This document shows positions 40,866 to 52,016 of a stretch of 64,000 bases of DNA, in pieces. The stretch lies in contig JBBDIK010000016.1 in assembly GCA_040880465.1 (NCBI GenBank), positions 3,983 through 67,982 of the forward strand, read 5' to 3'. Origin of the DNA: JBBDIK01 sp040880465. Its GTDB lineage: Bacteria > Actinomycetota > UBA4738 > JBBDHU01. A program made the translations under genes and the position numbers. Below the pieces are notes generated by a model. It was given only the letters and a program-made list of their open reading frames with translations. It ran no database searches and had not been told where the DNA came from. Positions within the stretch are counted from its first letter, which is position 1. Every line of letters begins with the position of its first letter.

Positions 40866-41645
40866 ATGCTCCTCGCGATCGATGTCGGGAACACCGAGAC
40901 CGTGCTCGGCGTGTTCAAGGGCGGCCAACTGACGTGGCACTGGCGCATGGCCACGGTTCGTGATCGAACGGCCGACGAACTGGCCCTCATGTTCGGCGGC
41001 TTCCTCGAACAGCATGGACTCTCGTTCACCAAGCAGGTGACGGGGGTTGCCATCGCGTCGGGGGTGCCCTCCGTCAGTGTCGCCTTGCGTGACATGACCG
41101 AGCGCTATTTCCACTTCTCGCCGATCGTCGTCGAACCGGGAGTGAAGACCGGCATCCCGATCCTGATCGACAACCCGCGCGAGGTCGGTCCGGACCGTGT
41201 GGTGAACTCCCTGGCGGCGTTCGCCGCGTACGGCGGGCCGAGCATCGTCGTGGACTTCGGCACCGCGACGAACTTCGACGTCGTCTCGGCGAAGGGGGAA
41301 TACATCGGCGGGGCCATCGCCCCCGGTATCCAGATCTCGGCCGAAAGCCTTACCTCCCGGGCTGCCCGCCTTCCCAGGATCGAGATCGTCGCTCCGAAGG
41401 CAGTCATCGGCAAGAACACGATCGACGCCATGCAGTCTGGCCTGGTCTGGGGAACGGTCTCGGAGATCGAAGGGATGATCGAGCGCATCGAGGAGGAACT
41501 CGAGGCCGAACCGACGGTGGTCGCCACGGGCGGTCTGGCAGAGGTTATCGTGCCGTTGACCGACATGGTCGATCACCACGAGCCCTGGCTCACCCTCGAG
41601 GGGTTGCGCCTGGTCTTCGAGAGGAACGCGGGGAGCGATGAGTGA
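40866..41645 (+). CDS. coaX: Type III pantothenate kinase
   Basis: The ASKHA-fold signature LLAIDVGNTETVLGVFKGG at the N-terminus, DPREVGPDRVVNSLAAFAAY-like NPREVGPDRVVNSLAAF, and IVVDFGTATNFDVVSAKGEY-type motifs identify CoaX. It phosphorylates pantothenate, the first step to CoA. The ATG at 40866 has an excellent AAAGGAGG site. Its last eight bases overlap lysS. Length is usual at 259 residues. Confidence 0.94.
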   Translation: MLLAIDVGNTETVLGVFKGGQLTWHWRMATVRDRTADELALMFGGFLEQHGLSFTKQVTGVAIASGVPSVSVALRDMTERYFHFSPIVVEPGVKTGIPILIDNPREVGPDRVVNSLAAFAAYGGPSIVVDFGTATNFDVVSAKGEYIGGAIAPGIQISAESLTSRAARLPRIEIVAPKAVIGKNTIDAMQSGLVWGTVSEIEGMIERIEEELEAEPTVVATGGLAEVIVPLTDMVDHHEPWLTLEGLRLVFERNAGSDE

Positions 41646-43179
41646 CGAGCACGTAGCCGACCCGGGGTCCGATCCCGAGGAGGGTCATGGTCGGGAGGCC
41701 GAGGTGCTCCGTGCGCGTCGTGAGTCGCTGGAGCGGCTCAGGGCCGCCGGCGTCGAGCCGTTCGCTATGACCTTCGACGCCGATCCAGATCATGCCACTG
41801 ATCTGCGCGACCGGTATCCGGCGCTCGAGCCCGGCGCGGAGACGGCCGACGCGGTGACCGTCGCCGGACGGGTGGTCCAGCGCCGCGACTTCGGCAAGCT
41901 CACGTTCCTCGTCGTGCGGGACCGGACGGGGGATATCCAGCTGATGTGCGTCAAGGATGAGCTGGGGGACGCCGCCCAGGTGGCGAACGAGGTGGATCTC
42001 GGAGACATCATCGGTGCGCGCGGCGTGGTCGGAACCTCGAAGAAGGGCGAGCTTCAGGTCAAGGTTCGCGAGCTCACCATGCTCACCAAGTCGTTGCGGC
42101 CGCTGCCCGAGAAATGGCACGGTCTGAAAGATCCGGACCTCCAGCAACGCCGCCGATACGTTCACCTCATCGTGGACGACGCGCCTCGCCGGTACGTGCT
42201 GGCGCGGGCCGCATCGCTCAAGACGATGCGGCGGGTGCTGGACGAGCAGGGCTACCTCGAGTTCGAGGGGCCGATGCTCCAGACCGTCGCCGGCGGGGCG
42301 AACGCGCGTCCGTTCACGACCTATCACCATGTCCTGGACACCGAGATGAAACTCCGCATCTCGTTGGAACTCTTCCTCAAGCGGATGATGGTCGGCGGCA
42401 TGGAGCGCGTCTACGAACTCGGACGCACCTTCCGCAACGAAGGGATCGATCGCGACCACAACCCCGAGTTCACGATGCTCGAGGCCTATCGTGCGTTCGG
42501 CGACTATCACACGATGATGGAGCTCAGCGAAACCTTGATCCGGGAGTGCGCGCGTGCGGTCGGGCCCATCATGGGTCGCGATCCCGACGATCTGGTCGTG
42601 CCGTACCGGGAGCTACGCGTGGACCTGGCCCCGGCGTTCGCCAGGATGACGATCCTCGGCGGGGTGTCCGAGGCGGTGGGCGAGCCGGTCACGCTCGACC
42701 GGCCGGATCTGGATCGCGTGGCCGAGAGGAACGGCGTGCCCCTCGATCCCGCCTGGGGACCGGGCAAGATCGTTCAGGAGCTGTTCGAGAAGCTCGTCGA
42801 AGGAACGATCGAGCAGCCGACCTTCGTGTGCGACTTCCCGCGCGAAGTCTCACCCCTCGCACGACCGCATCGGGAGGATCCGGGGCTCACGGAGCACTTC
42901 GACCTCGTGATCGGCGGACTCGAACTGGTCACGGCCTTCTCGGAGCTCACCGACCCCGACGAGCAGCGCGCAAAGTTCGAGGATCAGCTCCGTGCCAAGG
43001 AGGCCGGCGACGAGGAAGCTCACCCCCTCGATGAGGATTTCCTCCGGGCCCTCGAGCACGGGATGCCACCCGCCGGTGGCCTCGGTCTCGGCATCGACCG
43101 GCTCCTCATGCTGCTGACGGATGCCCCGAGCTTGCGGGACTTGATCATGTTCCCGAGTCACCGTCTCGAGGGGGCGTGA
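41638..43179 (+). CDS. lysS: Lysyl-tRNA synthetase, class II
   Basis: An OB-fold anticodon-binding domain (about residues 60-170, VTVAGRVVQRRDFGKLTFLV) precedes the class II core. Motif 2 is YELGRTFRNEGIDRDHNPEF and motif 3 is GGLGLGIDRLLMLL near the C-terminus. The acylation core (PFVTYHHVLD-like PFTTYHHVLDTEMKLRISLE) is complete. The ATG overlaps the coaX stop by eight bases. At 513 residues it has the normal size. Confidence 0.95.
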   Translation: MSDEHVADPGSDPEEGHGREAEVLRARRESLERLRAAGVEPFAMTFDADPDHATDLRDRYPALEPGAETADAVTVAGRVVQRRDFGKLTFLVVRDRTGDIQLMCVKDELGDAAQVANEVDLGDIIGARGVVGTSKKGELQVKVRELTMLTKSLRPLPEKWHGLKDPDLQQRRRYVHLIVDDAPRRYVLARAASLKTMRRVLDEQGYLEFEGPMLQTVAGGANARPFTTYHHVLDTEMKLRISLELFLKRMMVGGMERVYELGRTFRNEGIDRDHNPEFTMLEAYRAFGDYHTMMELSETLIRECARAVGPIMGRDPDDLVVPYRELRVDLAPAFARMTILGGVSEAVGEPVTLDRPDLDRVAERNGVPLDPAWGPGKIVQELFEKLVEGTIEQPTFVCDFPREVSPLARPHREDPGLTEHFDLVIGGLELVTAFSELTDPDEQRAKFEDQLRAKEAGDEEAHPLDEDFLRALEHGMPPAGGLGLGIDRLLMLLTDAPSLRDLIMFPSHRLEGA

Positions 43180-43441
43180 GGCGCGCCTGTCGGGAACCTG
43201 ACACATCCGGTGTCGTCCGGCTGACGAACCCTCCGGCTCCCACGGCCGAACCTGTAGGTGAAGCACCGGAACCTCACGGGCGGTACGTGGGCGCGGACCT
43301 GCCCGAGAGGCGTGAGGGGGCCGCCGATATCCCCAGGCGGTCCCCTCCATTCCACCGGACGGGACGGGACCGCCGGGTCCCGCGTCCGGCCGACTTGCGA
43401 GATCGGACGCAACGACACAGAGTTTGAAGGTTGGGAGCGAG

Positions 43442-45982
43442 ATGAACGGGAGACGGAGCCTCGGGAGGCGGCGACGCGCGCTGGCGCGCGTCGCGCTGGC
43501 CGTTGCGGTCGTGGCGGCGGTGTTCCTCATGCCGGTTCCCGCGCAGGCGGCCGGGTGCTCGACCACGTTCGTCTGGAGCGGGACCGCCGACACCAACTGG
43601 TTCAACCCGTTGAACTGGGGCCCGAACGGCGTGCCGGACAACACGTCCGAGTGCGCGGTGATCCCGAGTGGGAATGTCGATCTTCCCGCATCCATCACGG
43701 TCGACGGGCTCAATATCAACTCCCCGGCCGCGACGCTGAACATCCTGGCCGGCCAAAGCCTTACTGTGACCGACCTGAACGTTTCCGGCGGGTACCTCAC
43801 TGGCGGCGGACAGGTGGTCGTCCAGGCCACCTTCCAACAGGCGCCGGGCAGCCAGTTCAAGCTTTGCCAGAACGCGAGCATCGTGCTGACCACGTTCGTC
43901 AACGGCTCGATCGGCGACAACGCCCAACTCCGCATGCGTCGAGGTTCGAGCGTGATCGTCGATGGTTGGCTGAGCCTGGGGGAGGACGCCGGTATCCTGA
44001 CCTACGCGGGACCGGACGGTGCGATGTGCAACGACCAGGCGTTCGGAGATGCGCGGCTGACCGTCGCTCCGAACGGGCAGATCTACGGTATGGGAACCTC
44101 CAGTAACCCCGCTCCGGAGATCATCGATGTGGCTGTGCACAACGAAGGATCGATCGACGGCGGACCGTGGGGGATGGATCTGTCACCGCTGCGGCTTCTC
44201 GGTGGCGACTTCCCGAGCGGAAGCTTCTATTCGAACGGGCAGTTCTCGAACCTGCAGTTCGGTGGCGGGCTCAACCAGGTGTACCGACTCGAGGACGCGG
44301 CTGAGGCGCTCCAGGTTTCGGTTGGGTTCCAGCGGATGGACCTGACGACGGAGCAAGCGGACCTGCGCGTGCTTCCCGGCGCGACGGCGCTCTTCGACGG
44401 CCGGGTCTACGGGAGCACGATCAGCGGTGGTGGCATCTTGGAGGTTCCGAGCGGGGCGGTGCTGAACATGCAGTCTCCCGGGCCGGCGGAGATGGCGTCG
44501 ATGCTCGGCTCGGGGACCACCCACCTCAACGGCGGCAACCTGATCGCCGACATGGGCGGCGTCCGGATCGGAGGATGCGACCCGCCCCCACCCTCGCCCT
44601 GCGGCGCCTATCGCACCGTCGATAACGATGGCTACGTGGCGATCGACACCGACGGTCACTTCGTCGGGGACGACGGGACGACCTTCATCAACCGGGGAAC
44701 CTTCGACATCCAGAACGACTTCGGGTACTACAAGGGGGCCGCGCAAGACGGAGTTCCATCGACGGTCTTCGACAACAAACCGTCCGGCGTCATCATCAAG
44801 ACCGCCGAGCCTACCCCCGGCGAACCGAGCATCATCCAGGCGAACTACACGGGGAGCGGCGCGGTCAACTCCCTCGTGGGGCAGATCCTGATCTGGGACG
44901 ACGACATCGATGCCTCGATCGACCCCGGCAACTGGATGGCGACCGGAACGACCAAGACCGTGAACCCGCCGGGAGGTATCTCGATCCCCGGCAAGGACTT
45001 CGCGACGGGTGTTCACAACCTGGACTCCGGCGTCCACGACTTCTCGATCGATGAGAGCACGGAAGACCCGCCGAGCAAGGGCGGCTACGACTTCTTCCCG
45101 TACACGACGCGGGTGCAGGCGTTGGACGTGAACGCCGGCATCGACGCCGATGTCGAGTTCGGCGTCGATGCCGGCATGCTCTCCGGCGGCGAGGTGTATG
45201 CCTTCAACCACGGCGTGATGGTCCCCGAGTGCCCGGACGCGTTCACGATCGATCCCGATCCGTGCGTCGTTCGCTCGTTCAACGGGGAAGGTGACGTGGT
45301 CTTGCTCATCCGCACCACCCAGCTGGGCGCTCCGGCCACGTCCCAGCCCTCTATCTCGTCGCCGGAGGATTCGCGCGCTCCGTTCATCCGAGGGCACGCC
45401 CGTCGGGCGCCGGTCGATGTGGATGCATCGGCCAGCGAGGTCGATGACGATACGCTCCTGGTCCAGGATGCTGGCATCACCCCGGCCTCGACGACGGTGG
45501 TCCTCGGCACCACGATGAACTTCGTCCTCGACCCAGGCCACACCGCTCAGGACGCCAACCTCCTCGGCGACGCGGGGGTGCCGCTCTTCGCGTTCGCCGC
45601 GGACGACGACTATCGCTACCCCGCGGGAACGTTCACGGTCGAGGACCCGAGCAACAGCGACACCGCTACGGTCAAGGTCAAGCCGCAGGCGGCCCAGATT
45701 CAGCCCGACAAGGGGCATGAGATCGGCGTGACGTGGTCTTCGGCGGCGGCGGTCGAGGGTTGCACCATGTGCGCGTGGGACGTCCAGTACAAGGTCAAGA
45801 AGTCGGGCACCAAGAAGTGGACCGGCTGGAAGACCTGGGAGAACGACGAGACGGACCCGAGCGGTACGTTCGATGCGCCGGATCACGGCAGGTACAAGTT
45901 CCGCGCGCGGCTCGTGGAAACCGGGATGAATACGGTTTCGGGGTGGTCACCGACGACCTCGACCGTCAAGGTCGCGAAGTAG
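43442..45982 (+). CDS. Large secreted beta-rich protein with C-terminal fibronectin-III-like domain, 846 aa
   Basis: A basic twin-Arg-rich start (RRSLGRRRRALARVALAVAV) runs into a Sec signal cleaved near AQAAG. The mature N-terminus (FVWSGTADTNWFNPLNWGPN, GVPDNTSECAVIPSG) is typical of beta-helix or autotransporter-like passenger repeats. Repeated strand motifs follow. About 95 C-terminal residues resemble a fibronectin-III fold (VTWSSAAAVEGCTMCAWDVQ, GWKTWEND, KFRARLVETGMNTVSGWSP). No catalytic site is seen. A cell-surface or matrix role is inferred. ATG 43442 follows a GGGAG site. Confidence 0.75.
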   Translation: MNGRRSLGRRRRALARVALAVAVVAAVFLMPVPAQAAGCSTTFVWSGTADTNWFNPLNWGPNGVPDNTSECAVIPSGNVDLPASITVDGLNINSPAATLNILAGQSLTVTDLNVSGGYLTGGGQVVVQATFQQAPGSQFKLCQNASIVLTTFVNGSIGDNAQLRMRRGSSVIVDGWLSLGEDAGILTYAGPDGAMCNDQAFGDARLTVAPNGQIYGMGTSSNPAPEIIDVAVHNEGSIDGGPWGMDLSPLRLLGGDFPSGSFYSNGQFSNLQFGGGLNQVYRLEDAAEALQVSVGFQRMDLTTEQADLRVLPGATALFDGRVYGSTISGGGILEVPSGAVLNMQSPGPAEMASMLGSGTTHLNGGNLIADMGGVRIGGCDPPPPSPCGAYRTVDNDGYVAIDTDGHFVGDDGTTFINRGTFDIQNDFGYYKGAAQDGVPSTVFDNKPSGVIIKTAEPTPGEPSIIQANYTGSGAVNSLVGQILIWDDDIDASIDPGNWMATGTTKTVNPPGGISIPGKDFATGVHNLDSGVHDFSIDESTEDPPSKGGYDFFPYTTRVQALDVNAGIDADVEFGVDAGMLSGGEVYAFNHGVMVPECPDAFTIDPDPCVVRSFNGEGDVVLLIRTTQLGAPATSQPSISSPEDSRAPFIRGHARRAPVDVDASASEVDDDTLLVQDAGITPASTTVVLGTTMNFVLDPGHTAQDANLLGDAGVPLFAFAADDDYRYPAGTFTVEDPSNSDTATVKVKPQAAQIQPDKGHEIGVTWSSAAAVEGCTMCAWDVQYKVKKSGTKKWTGWKTWENDETDPSGTFDAPDHGRYKFRARLVETGMNTVSGWSPTTSTVKVAK

Positions 45983-46025
45983 ATCGAACCTGCTACGGGA
46001 TTTCCCCCCCGCGGCCCTCCGCCTC

Positions 46026-46031
46026 TAGACT
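46026..46031 (+). promoter_or_regulatory. -10-like TAGACT before a leaderless crp-type gene
   Basis: The hexamer ends 7 nt before the ATG at 46039. Confidence 0.45.
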
Positions 46032-46038
46032 GCGCCTC

Positions 46039-46734
46039 ATGGATGTGCAGCGCGTCGCCGCCTTGCTGGAGGAGACCGAGCTGTTCTCCGGCTTGGGTGC
46101 CGCGGAGGTCGGCAAGATCGCCGAGCTCGCCAACGAACGCCGCTACAAGAAGGGTGCGCTCATCTTCTACCAGGGCGATCCGGGGGACGCGTTCTACGTC
46201 GTGGCCGAGGGCAGCGTGAAGGTGTTCGTCCAATCCGGCCAGGGCGAGGAGATGGTGCTCGTGACGCTGCGGCCGCCCGACTCGCTCGGTGAGGTCGCGC
46301 TCCTGGACGAAGGGCAACGCTCGGCATCTGCCGAGGCCTTGGAACCGACCACCCTCATGGCGTTCGCGCGGAGCACGATGCTGCAGCTCCTCCATGACGA
46401 GCCCGCCATCGCCGACGGCCTGCTCCGCTCGGTCGGGGCCATGCTGCGCCGCCTCACGGAACAGGCCTCGGATTTCGTCTTCCTCGATCTGGAGGGTCGC
46501 ATCGCGAAGGTGCTGACCGGGTTCGCGGAGCAGCGGGGGGAGGCGAAGGGCGACGAGATCTCCTTGGATCTCGGCCTCACGCAGACAGAGCTGGCGCACA
46601 TGGTCGGGGGAAGCCGTCAGAGCGTGAACCAGATCCTGCACTCGCTCGAGGATCGCAACTACCTGGATGTCGGCGGGTGCACCATCGTCATCAAGAACCT
46701 GGATGGACTCCGCAAGAGGGCCGGCCGTCGCTGA
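46039..46734 (+). CDS. Crp/Fnr-family transcription regulator, 231 aa
   Basis: The N-terminal cyclic-nucleotide-binding fold (KKGALIFYQGDPGDAFYVVA, GSVKVFVQ, PPDSLGEVALLDEGQRSASA with the phosphate-binding cassette) leads to a dimer helix and a winged helix-turn-helix (LGLTQTELAHMVGGSRQSVN, ILHSLEDRNYLDVGG). The GExxLxxxxxRSA pattern in the cassette fits cAMP-type ligand binding. The cyclase at 56985-60134 could supply the ligand. It converges on a receiver-only gene. Confidence 0.9.
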   Translation: MDVQRVAALLEETELFSGLGAAEVGKIAELANERRYKKGALIFYQGDPGDAFYVVAEGSVKVFVQSGQGEEMVLVTLRPPDSLGEVALLDEGQRSASAEALEPTTLMAFARSTMLQLLHDEPAIADGLLRSVGAMLRRLTEQASDFVFLDLEGRIAKVLTGFAEQRGEAKGDEISLDLGLTQTELAHMVGGSRQSVNQILHSLEDRNYLDVGGCTIVIKNLDGLRKRAGRR

Positions 46735-46767
46735 ACCGGGAGCGAGACCGGGGCCGGTAACGCCGCG

Positions 46768-47172
46768 TCAGCTTCCGTTGACGACCTGTTCGCCCTCGAG
46801 GCCTTCGCAGACCTCCATGAGTCGGTCGACCAATTCCTGCAGGCCACCGCCCTTGGCGATGAATCCGGATGCTCCGGCCGAGCGAGCATCAGCTTCCAGC
46901 GCCGGGTCGGCGTGGGCCGTGAGGATGACGACCGGCGTTTCGGGTTTGCGACGATGGATCATCCGCATGGCGTCGACCCCGGACATGCCGGGCATCGAGA
47001 GATCCATCAGCACGACGTCCGGCTCGACATCGAGCGCTCGGCTGTAGCCGGCCTCCCCGTCGCCGGCTTCGCCGACGACCTCTAGGCCACTCACCAGGCC
47101 GAGCGTCGTCACCAGGGCCCGGCGGAACCCTGCGTGGTCATCCACAACCAAGATACGCACGCGTACCAGCAC
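46768..47172 (-). CDS. Receiver-only response regulator, 134 aa
   Basis: All receiver residues are in place: the acidic pair in ILVVDDHAGFRRALV, the phospho-acceptor Asp in PDVVLMDLSMPGMSG, the Thr in VVILTAHAD and the Lys in GASGFIAKGG. No output domain follows, only about 15 residues after the fold, so it probably works by protein contact or as a phosphate relay. The sensor kinase is not in the window. GTG 47172 is used; GTG 47160, with GAGGAG about 11 nt upstream, is an alternative. Confidence 0.88.
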   Translation of the reverse strand: MLVRVRILVVDDHAGFRRALVTTLGLVSGLEVVGEAGDGEAGYSRALDVEPDVVLMDLSMPGMSGVDAMRMIHRRKPETPVVILTAHADPALEADARSAGASGFIAKGGGLQELVDRLMEVCEGLEGEQVVNGS

Positions 47173-47316
47173 TCCTCGCCTACGGGAAGGATGGAATCCT
47201 GAGCCCCATCATGCTCCTTTCGAGCCGCGGTGCCAACCGCGGGCGCCCGATCCGGTGCCCGGAAACCAGGTCTTGAGGGGAACGAGACCACGCCTCGAGG
47301 GAAACAGGAGGTGCGG

Positions 47317-47430
47317 ATGAACTTCCTATCTCGCGGGCAAAGGTATAATTCCGTGCGTAGGCGCTCCAAGCGCGACGATCGCGACGGGGAGCGCCTCAGG
47401 CACCTCAAGGGTAGGACGTGGGTCCCTTGA
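47317..47430 (+). CDS. Possible small basic peptide upstream of clpC, 37 aa
   Basis: An ATG at 47317 has a good AGGAGG site 6 nt upstream. The peptide is very basic (QRYNSVRRRSKRDDRD, GERLRHLKGR). The promoter-like TATAAT lies inside it, so it may be fortuitous or a leader peptide. Confidence 0.3.
   Translation: MNFLSRGQRYNSVRRRSKRDDRDGERLRHLKGRTWVP
47344..47349 (+). promoter_or_regulatory. Perfect TATAAT, candidate clpC promoter
   Basis: A consensus -10 box in GC-rich surroundings about 130 nt before clpC. No convincing -35 box is seen at 16-18 nt, nor a CIRCE or HspR site. Confidence 0.4.
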
Positions 47431-47478
47431 TCCTTGGGGCGGGCAACGCGGGTCGATCCGGCCCGAGGGGTGTTGTTG

Positions 47479-49959
<2,481 letters not shown>

Positions 49960-50000
49960 GACCGCGCCCGTTTTCGAGCGTTGATGTCAGACCCCCTCGC

Positions 50001-50006
50001 TAGGGT
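50001..50006 (+). promoter_or_regulatory. -10-like TAGGGT before a leaderless radA
   Basis: The hexamer ends 6 nt before the ATG at 50013. Confidence 0.45.
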
Positions 50007-50012
50007 GCTCGC

Positions 50013-51359
50013 ATGAAGGTTCGGGCCCTCCTCGCGTGCACGGAGTGCGGGCAGCAGCTGGCCCAATGGGCCGGCCGCTGTCCCGGCTGCGGGGCGTGGG
50101 GGACCATCGAGGCGGACTCCACTGGCACGGCTTCCTCCTCGCGGGTGGTCATCCGCAACCTCGACGTCACCGTCGAGGCGCAGGAACGGATCCGGACCGG
50201 CTTCTCCGGCATCGATCGGGTCCTCGGGGGCGGTCTCGTCCCCGGCTCGGTCACACTGCTCGCGGGTGAGCCCGGCATCGGCAAGTCCACCCTCCTCCTC
50301 CAACTCCTGGGGAACCTGTCGGCCGCCGGTCTCGATTGCCTGCTCGCTTCCGGGGAAGAGTCGCGCGAACAGGTCGGTACGCGTGCCCGTCGCCTGGGGA
50401 TACCGGGCGACGCGGTCTCGTTCACCGCGGGGCGTGAGCTTCCTGCGGTGGTCGAGGCCGCCCACGGTGCGCGGCCGTTCCTGCTCGCGGTCGACTCCAT
50501 CCAGTCGCTCCGAGATCCCGAGTCCGGGGGGATCGTGGGCGGTACCGCGCAGGTCAGGAGCTCGGCCGACGCGCTGGTGGGTCTCGCCAAGCAGCAGAAC
50601 ATCGCGGTGCTGATGACGGGCCATGTGACGAAGGACGGCGACGTGGCCGGGCCGCGTACGCTTGAGCACGCGGTAGACGTGGTCCTGTCCTTCGAAGGGG
50701 ATGTTCGGACCGGGCAGCGGGTGCTGGCCGGCGGCAAGAATCGATTCGGTACCGAAGGCGAGGTGGCGTGGTTCGAGATGGCGGGCGACGGCCTGCACGA
50801 GATCGACCCGGCCGACCGCCTTGCGTCAGGCGAGGGACGTCCCGGATCGGCGATCGCGTTGCCGATGGCCGGGCGCCGCGCCCTCGCCGTCGAGGTCCAG
50901 TCGCTCGTCGTGCCGACGGACGGTTCTGCGCGACGTCAGGTTGCAGGACTCGACGCGAAACGGTTCCAGCTCATCGCAGCCGTCGTCGACCGGCTCGCCG
51001 GCTTCCCGCTCACGCGCGCGGATCTGTACGCAACGGCGTCGGGCGGCGTGAGGATCGACGATCCGGGGTGCGACCTCGCCATCGCTGCGGCGCTGGCGTC
51101 GGCAGCCACCGGTGTGGCCCCACCGGCCGGGACCGCGTTCGTCGGCGAGGTCGGCCTGACCGGCGAGGTCCGGCCGGTGGCGAGCATGGGGCAGCGGGTC
51201 GGGGTAGCCCGGACGCAGGGCCTTTCCAGTGTGTACGGGCCTGCCTCAGAGACCGCGGGAGTCAGGTATGTGCGTACCGTCTCTCAGGCGCTCGGCTGGG
51301 CGGCCATGGCCGGGACCGCACGCGGTGGCGTGCGTTATAGCGACGAAACCCCCGAATAG
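50013..51359 (+). CDS. radA: DNA repair protein RadA
   Basis: The zinc ribbon (CTECGQQ...CPGCGAW, Cys 9, 12, 23, 26) is complete. The RecA-like core has Walker A GEPGIGKST near residue 86 and the RadA-specific KNRFG motif near residue 242. The C-terminal half is a Lon-protease-like fold (EVGLTGEVRPVASMGQRV). RadA processes branched recombination intermediates. It follows clpC after about 50 nt but has its own -10 box, consistent with a separate leaderless transcript. Confidence 0.95.
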   Translation: MKVRALLACTECGQQLAQWAGRCPGCGAWGTIEADSTGTASSSRVVIRNLDVTVEAQERIRTGFSGIDRVLGGGLVPGSVTLLAGEPGIGKSTLLLQLLGNLSAAGLDCLLASGEESREQVGTRARRLGIPGDAVSFTAGRELPAVVEAAHGARPFLLAVDSIQSLRDPESGGIVGGTAQVRSSADALVGLAKQQNIAVLMTGHVTKDGDVAGPRTLEHAVDVVLSFEGDVRTGQRVLAGGKNRFGTEGEVAWFEMAGDGLHEIDPADRLASGEGRPGSAIALPMAGRRALAVEVQSLVVPTDGSARRQVAGLDAKRFQLIAAVVDRLAGFPLTRADLYATASGGVRIDDPGCDLAIAAALASAATGVAPPAGTAFVGEVGLTGEVRPVASMGQRVGVARTQGLSSVYGPASETAGVRYVRTVSQALGWAAMAGTARGGVRYSDETPE

Positions 51360-51382
51360 GGGGTCTGACCTGCGACTTTGAC

Positions 51383-51412
51383 TTGCGCCTCAGGACCTCG
51401 CCGTGCTAGAAT
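51383..51412 (+). promoter_or_regulatory. Promoter of carD
   Basis: TTGCGC (51383-51388) and TAGAAT (51407-51412, extended by TGC) are 18 nt apart, about 50 nt before the TTG start of carD. Confidence 0.5.
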
Positions 51413-51461
51413 CCCCTTGTCCGGCAACAGTTCTCGCACATCCGCGACCTCTGGAGGATTC

Positions 51462-51974
51462 TTGGCGTTCCGCAAGGGAGATACGGTCGTCCACCCTGAG
51501 CATGGGGCCGCGATCATCGACGAAGTGAGTGTCCGGGACTTCCAGGGGGTCAAGCGCAAGTACCTCAAGCTCCGGGTGGTCCACGGGGATCTGACGGTGA
51601 ACGTGCCCGTCGAGAGTGCCGATGAGGTCGGTTTGCGCGATGTGGTCAGTAAGAACGAGGTCAAGAAGGTTCTGAAGGTCCTCAAGGAAGACGAATCCAG
51701 CATGGCTTCGAACTGGAGCCGTCGCTTCAAGAACAACATCGAGAAGCTGCGCTCCGGCGACATCTACCAGGTCGCCGAAGTTGTGAGGAACTTGTCGATC
51801 CGTGATCGCGAGAAGGGGCTGTCCGCGGGTGAGAAGCGCATGGTCGTCAAGGCGCGCCAGATCCTCGTTTCCGAGCTGATGTTCGCGAATGAATGCAGCG
51901 AAGAGAAGGCTACCGAGACGATCGACAAGGTCCTCGACGACTCGCACGCCGCCCGGGTCCCGGCAGACGTCTAG
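51462..51974 (+). CDS. carD: CarD-family transcription regulator
   Basis: The protein begins AFRKGDTVVHPEHGAAIIDE and continues with the RNA-polymerase-interacting Tudor-like domain (KYLKLRVVHGDLTVNVPVES), then a helical DNA-binding part with the typical WSRRFKNNIEKLRSGDIYQV and LSAGEKRMVVKARQILVSEL. The TTG at 51462 has a GGAGG site 4 nt upstream and gives the usual N-terminus. CarD stabilises open complexes at rRNA and other promoters in actinobacteria. Confidence 0.95.
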   Translation: MAFRKGDTVVHPEHGAAIIDEVSVRDFQGVKRKYLKLRVVHGDLTVNVPVESADEVGLRDVVSKNEVKKVLKVLKEDESSMASNWSRRFKNNIEKLRSGDIYQVAEVVRNLSIRDREKGLSAGEKRMVVKARQILVSELMFANECSEEKATETIDKVLDDSHAARVPADV

Positions 51975-52016
51975 GAACTTGCGCCCCGGACCGCCAGGGG
52001 GCAGGGTAGAGCTGCC

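Noticed and set aside
44183..45886. 567-codon minus-strand frame
   Set aside because: Shadow of the large secreted protein gene.
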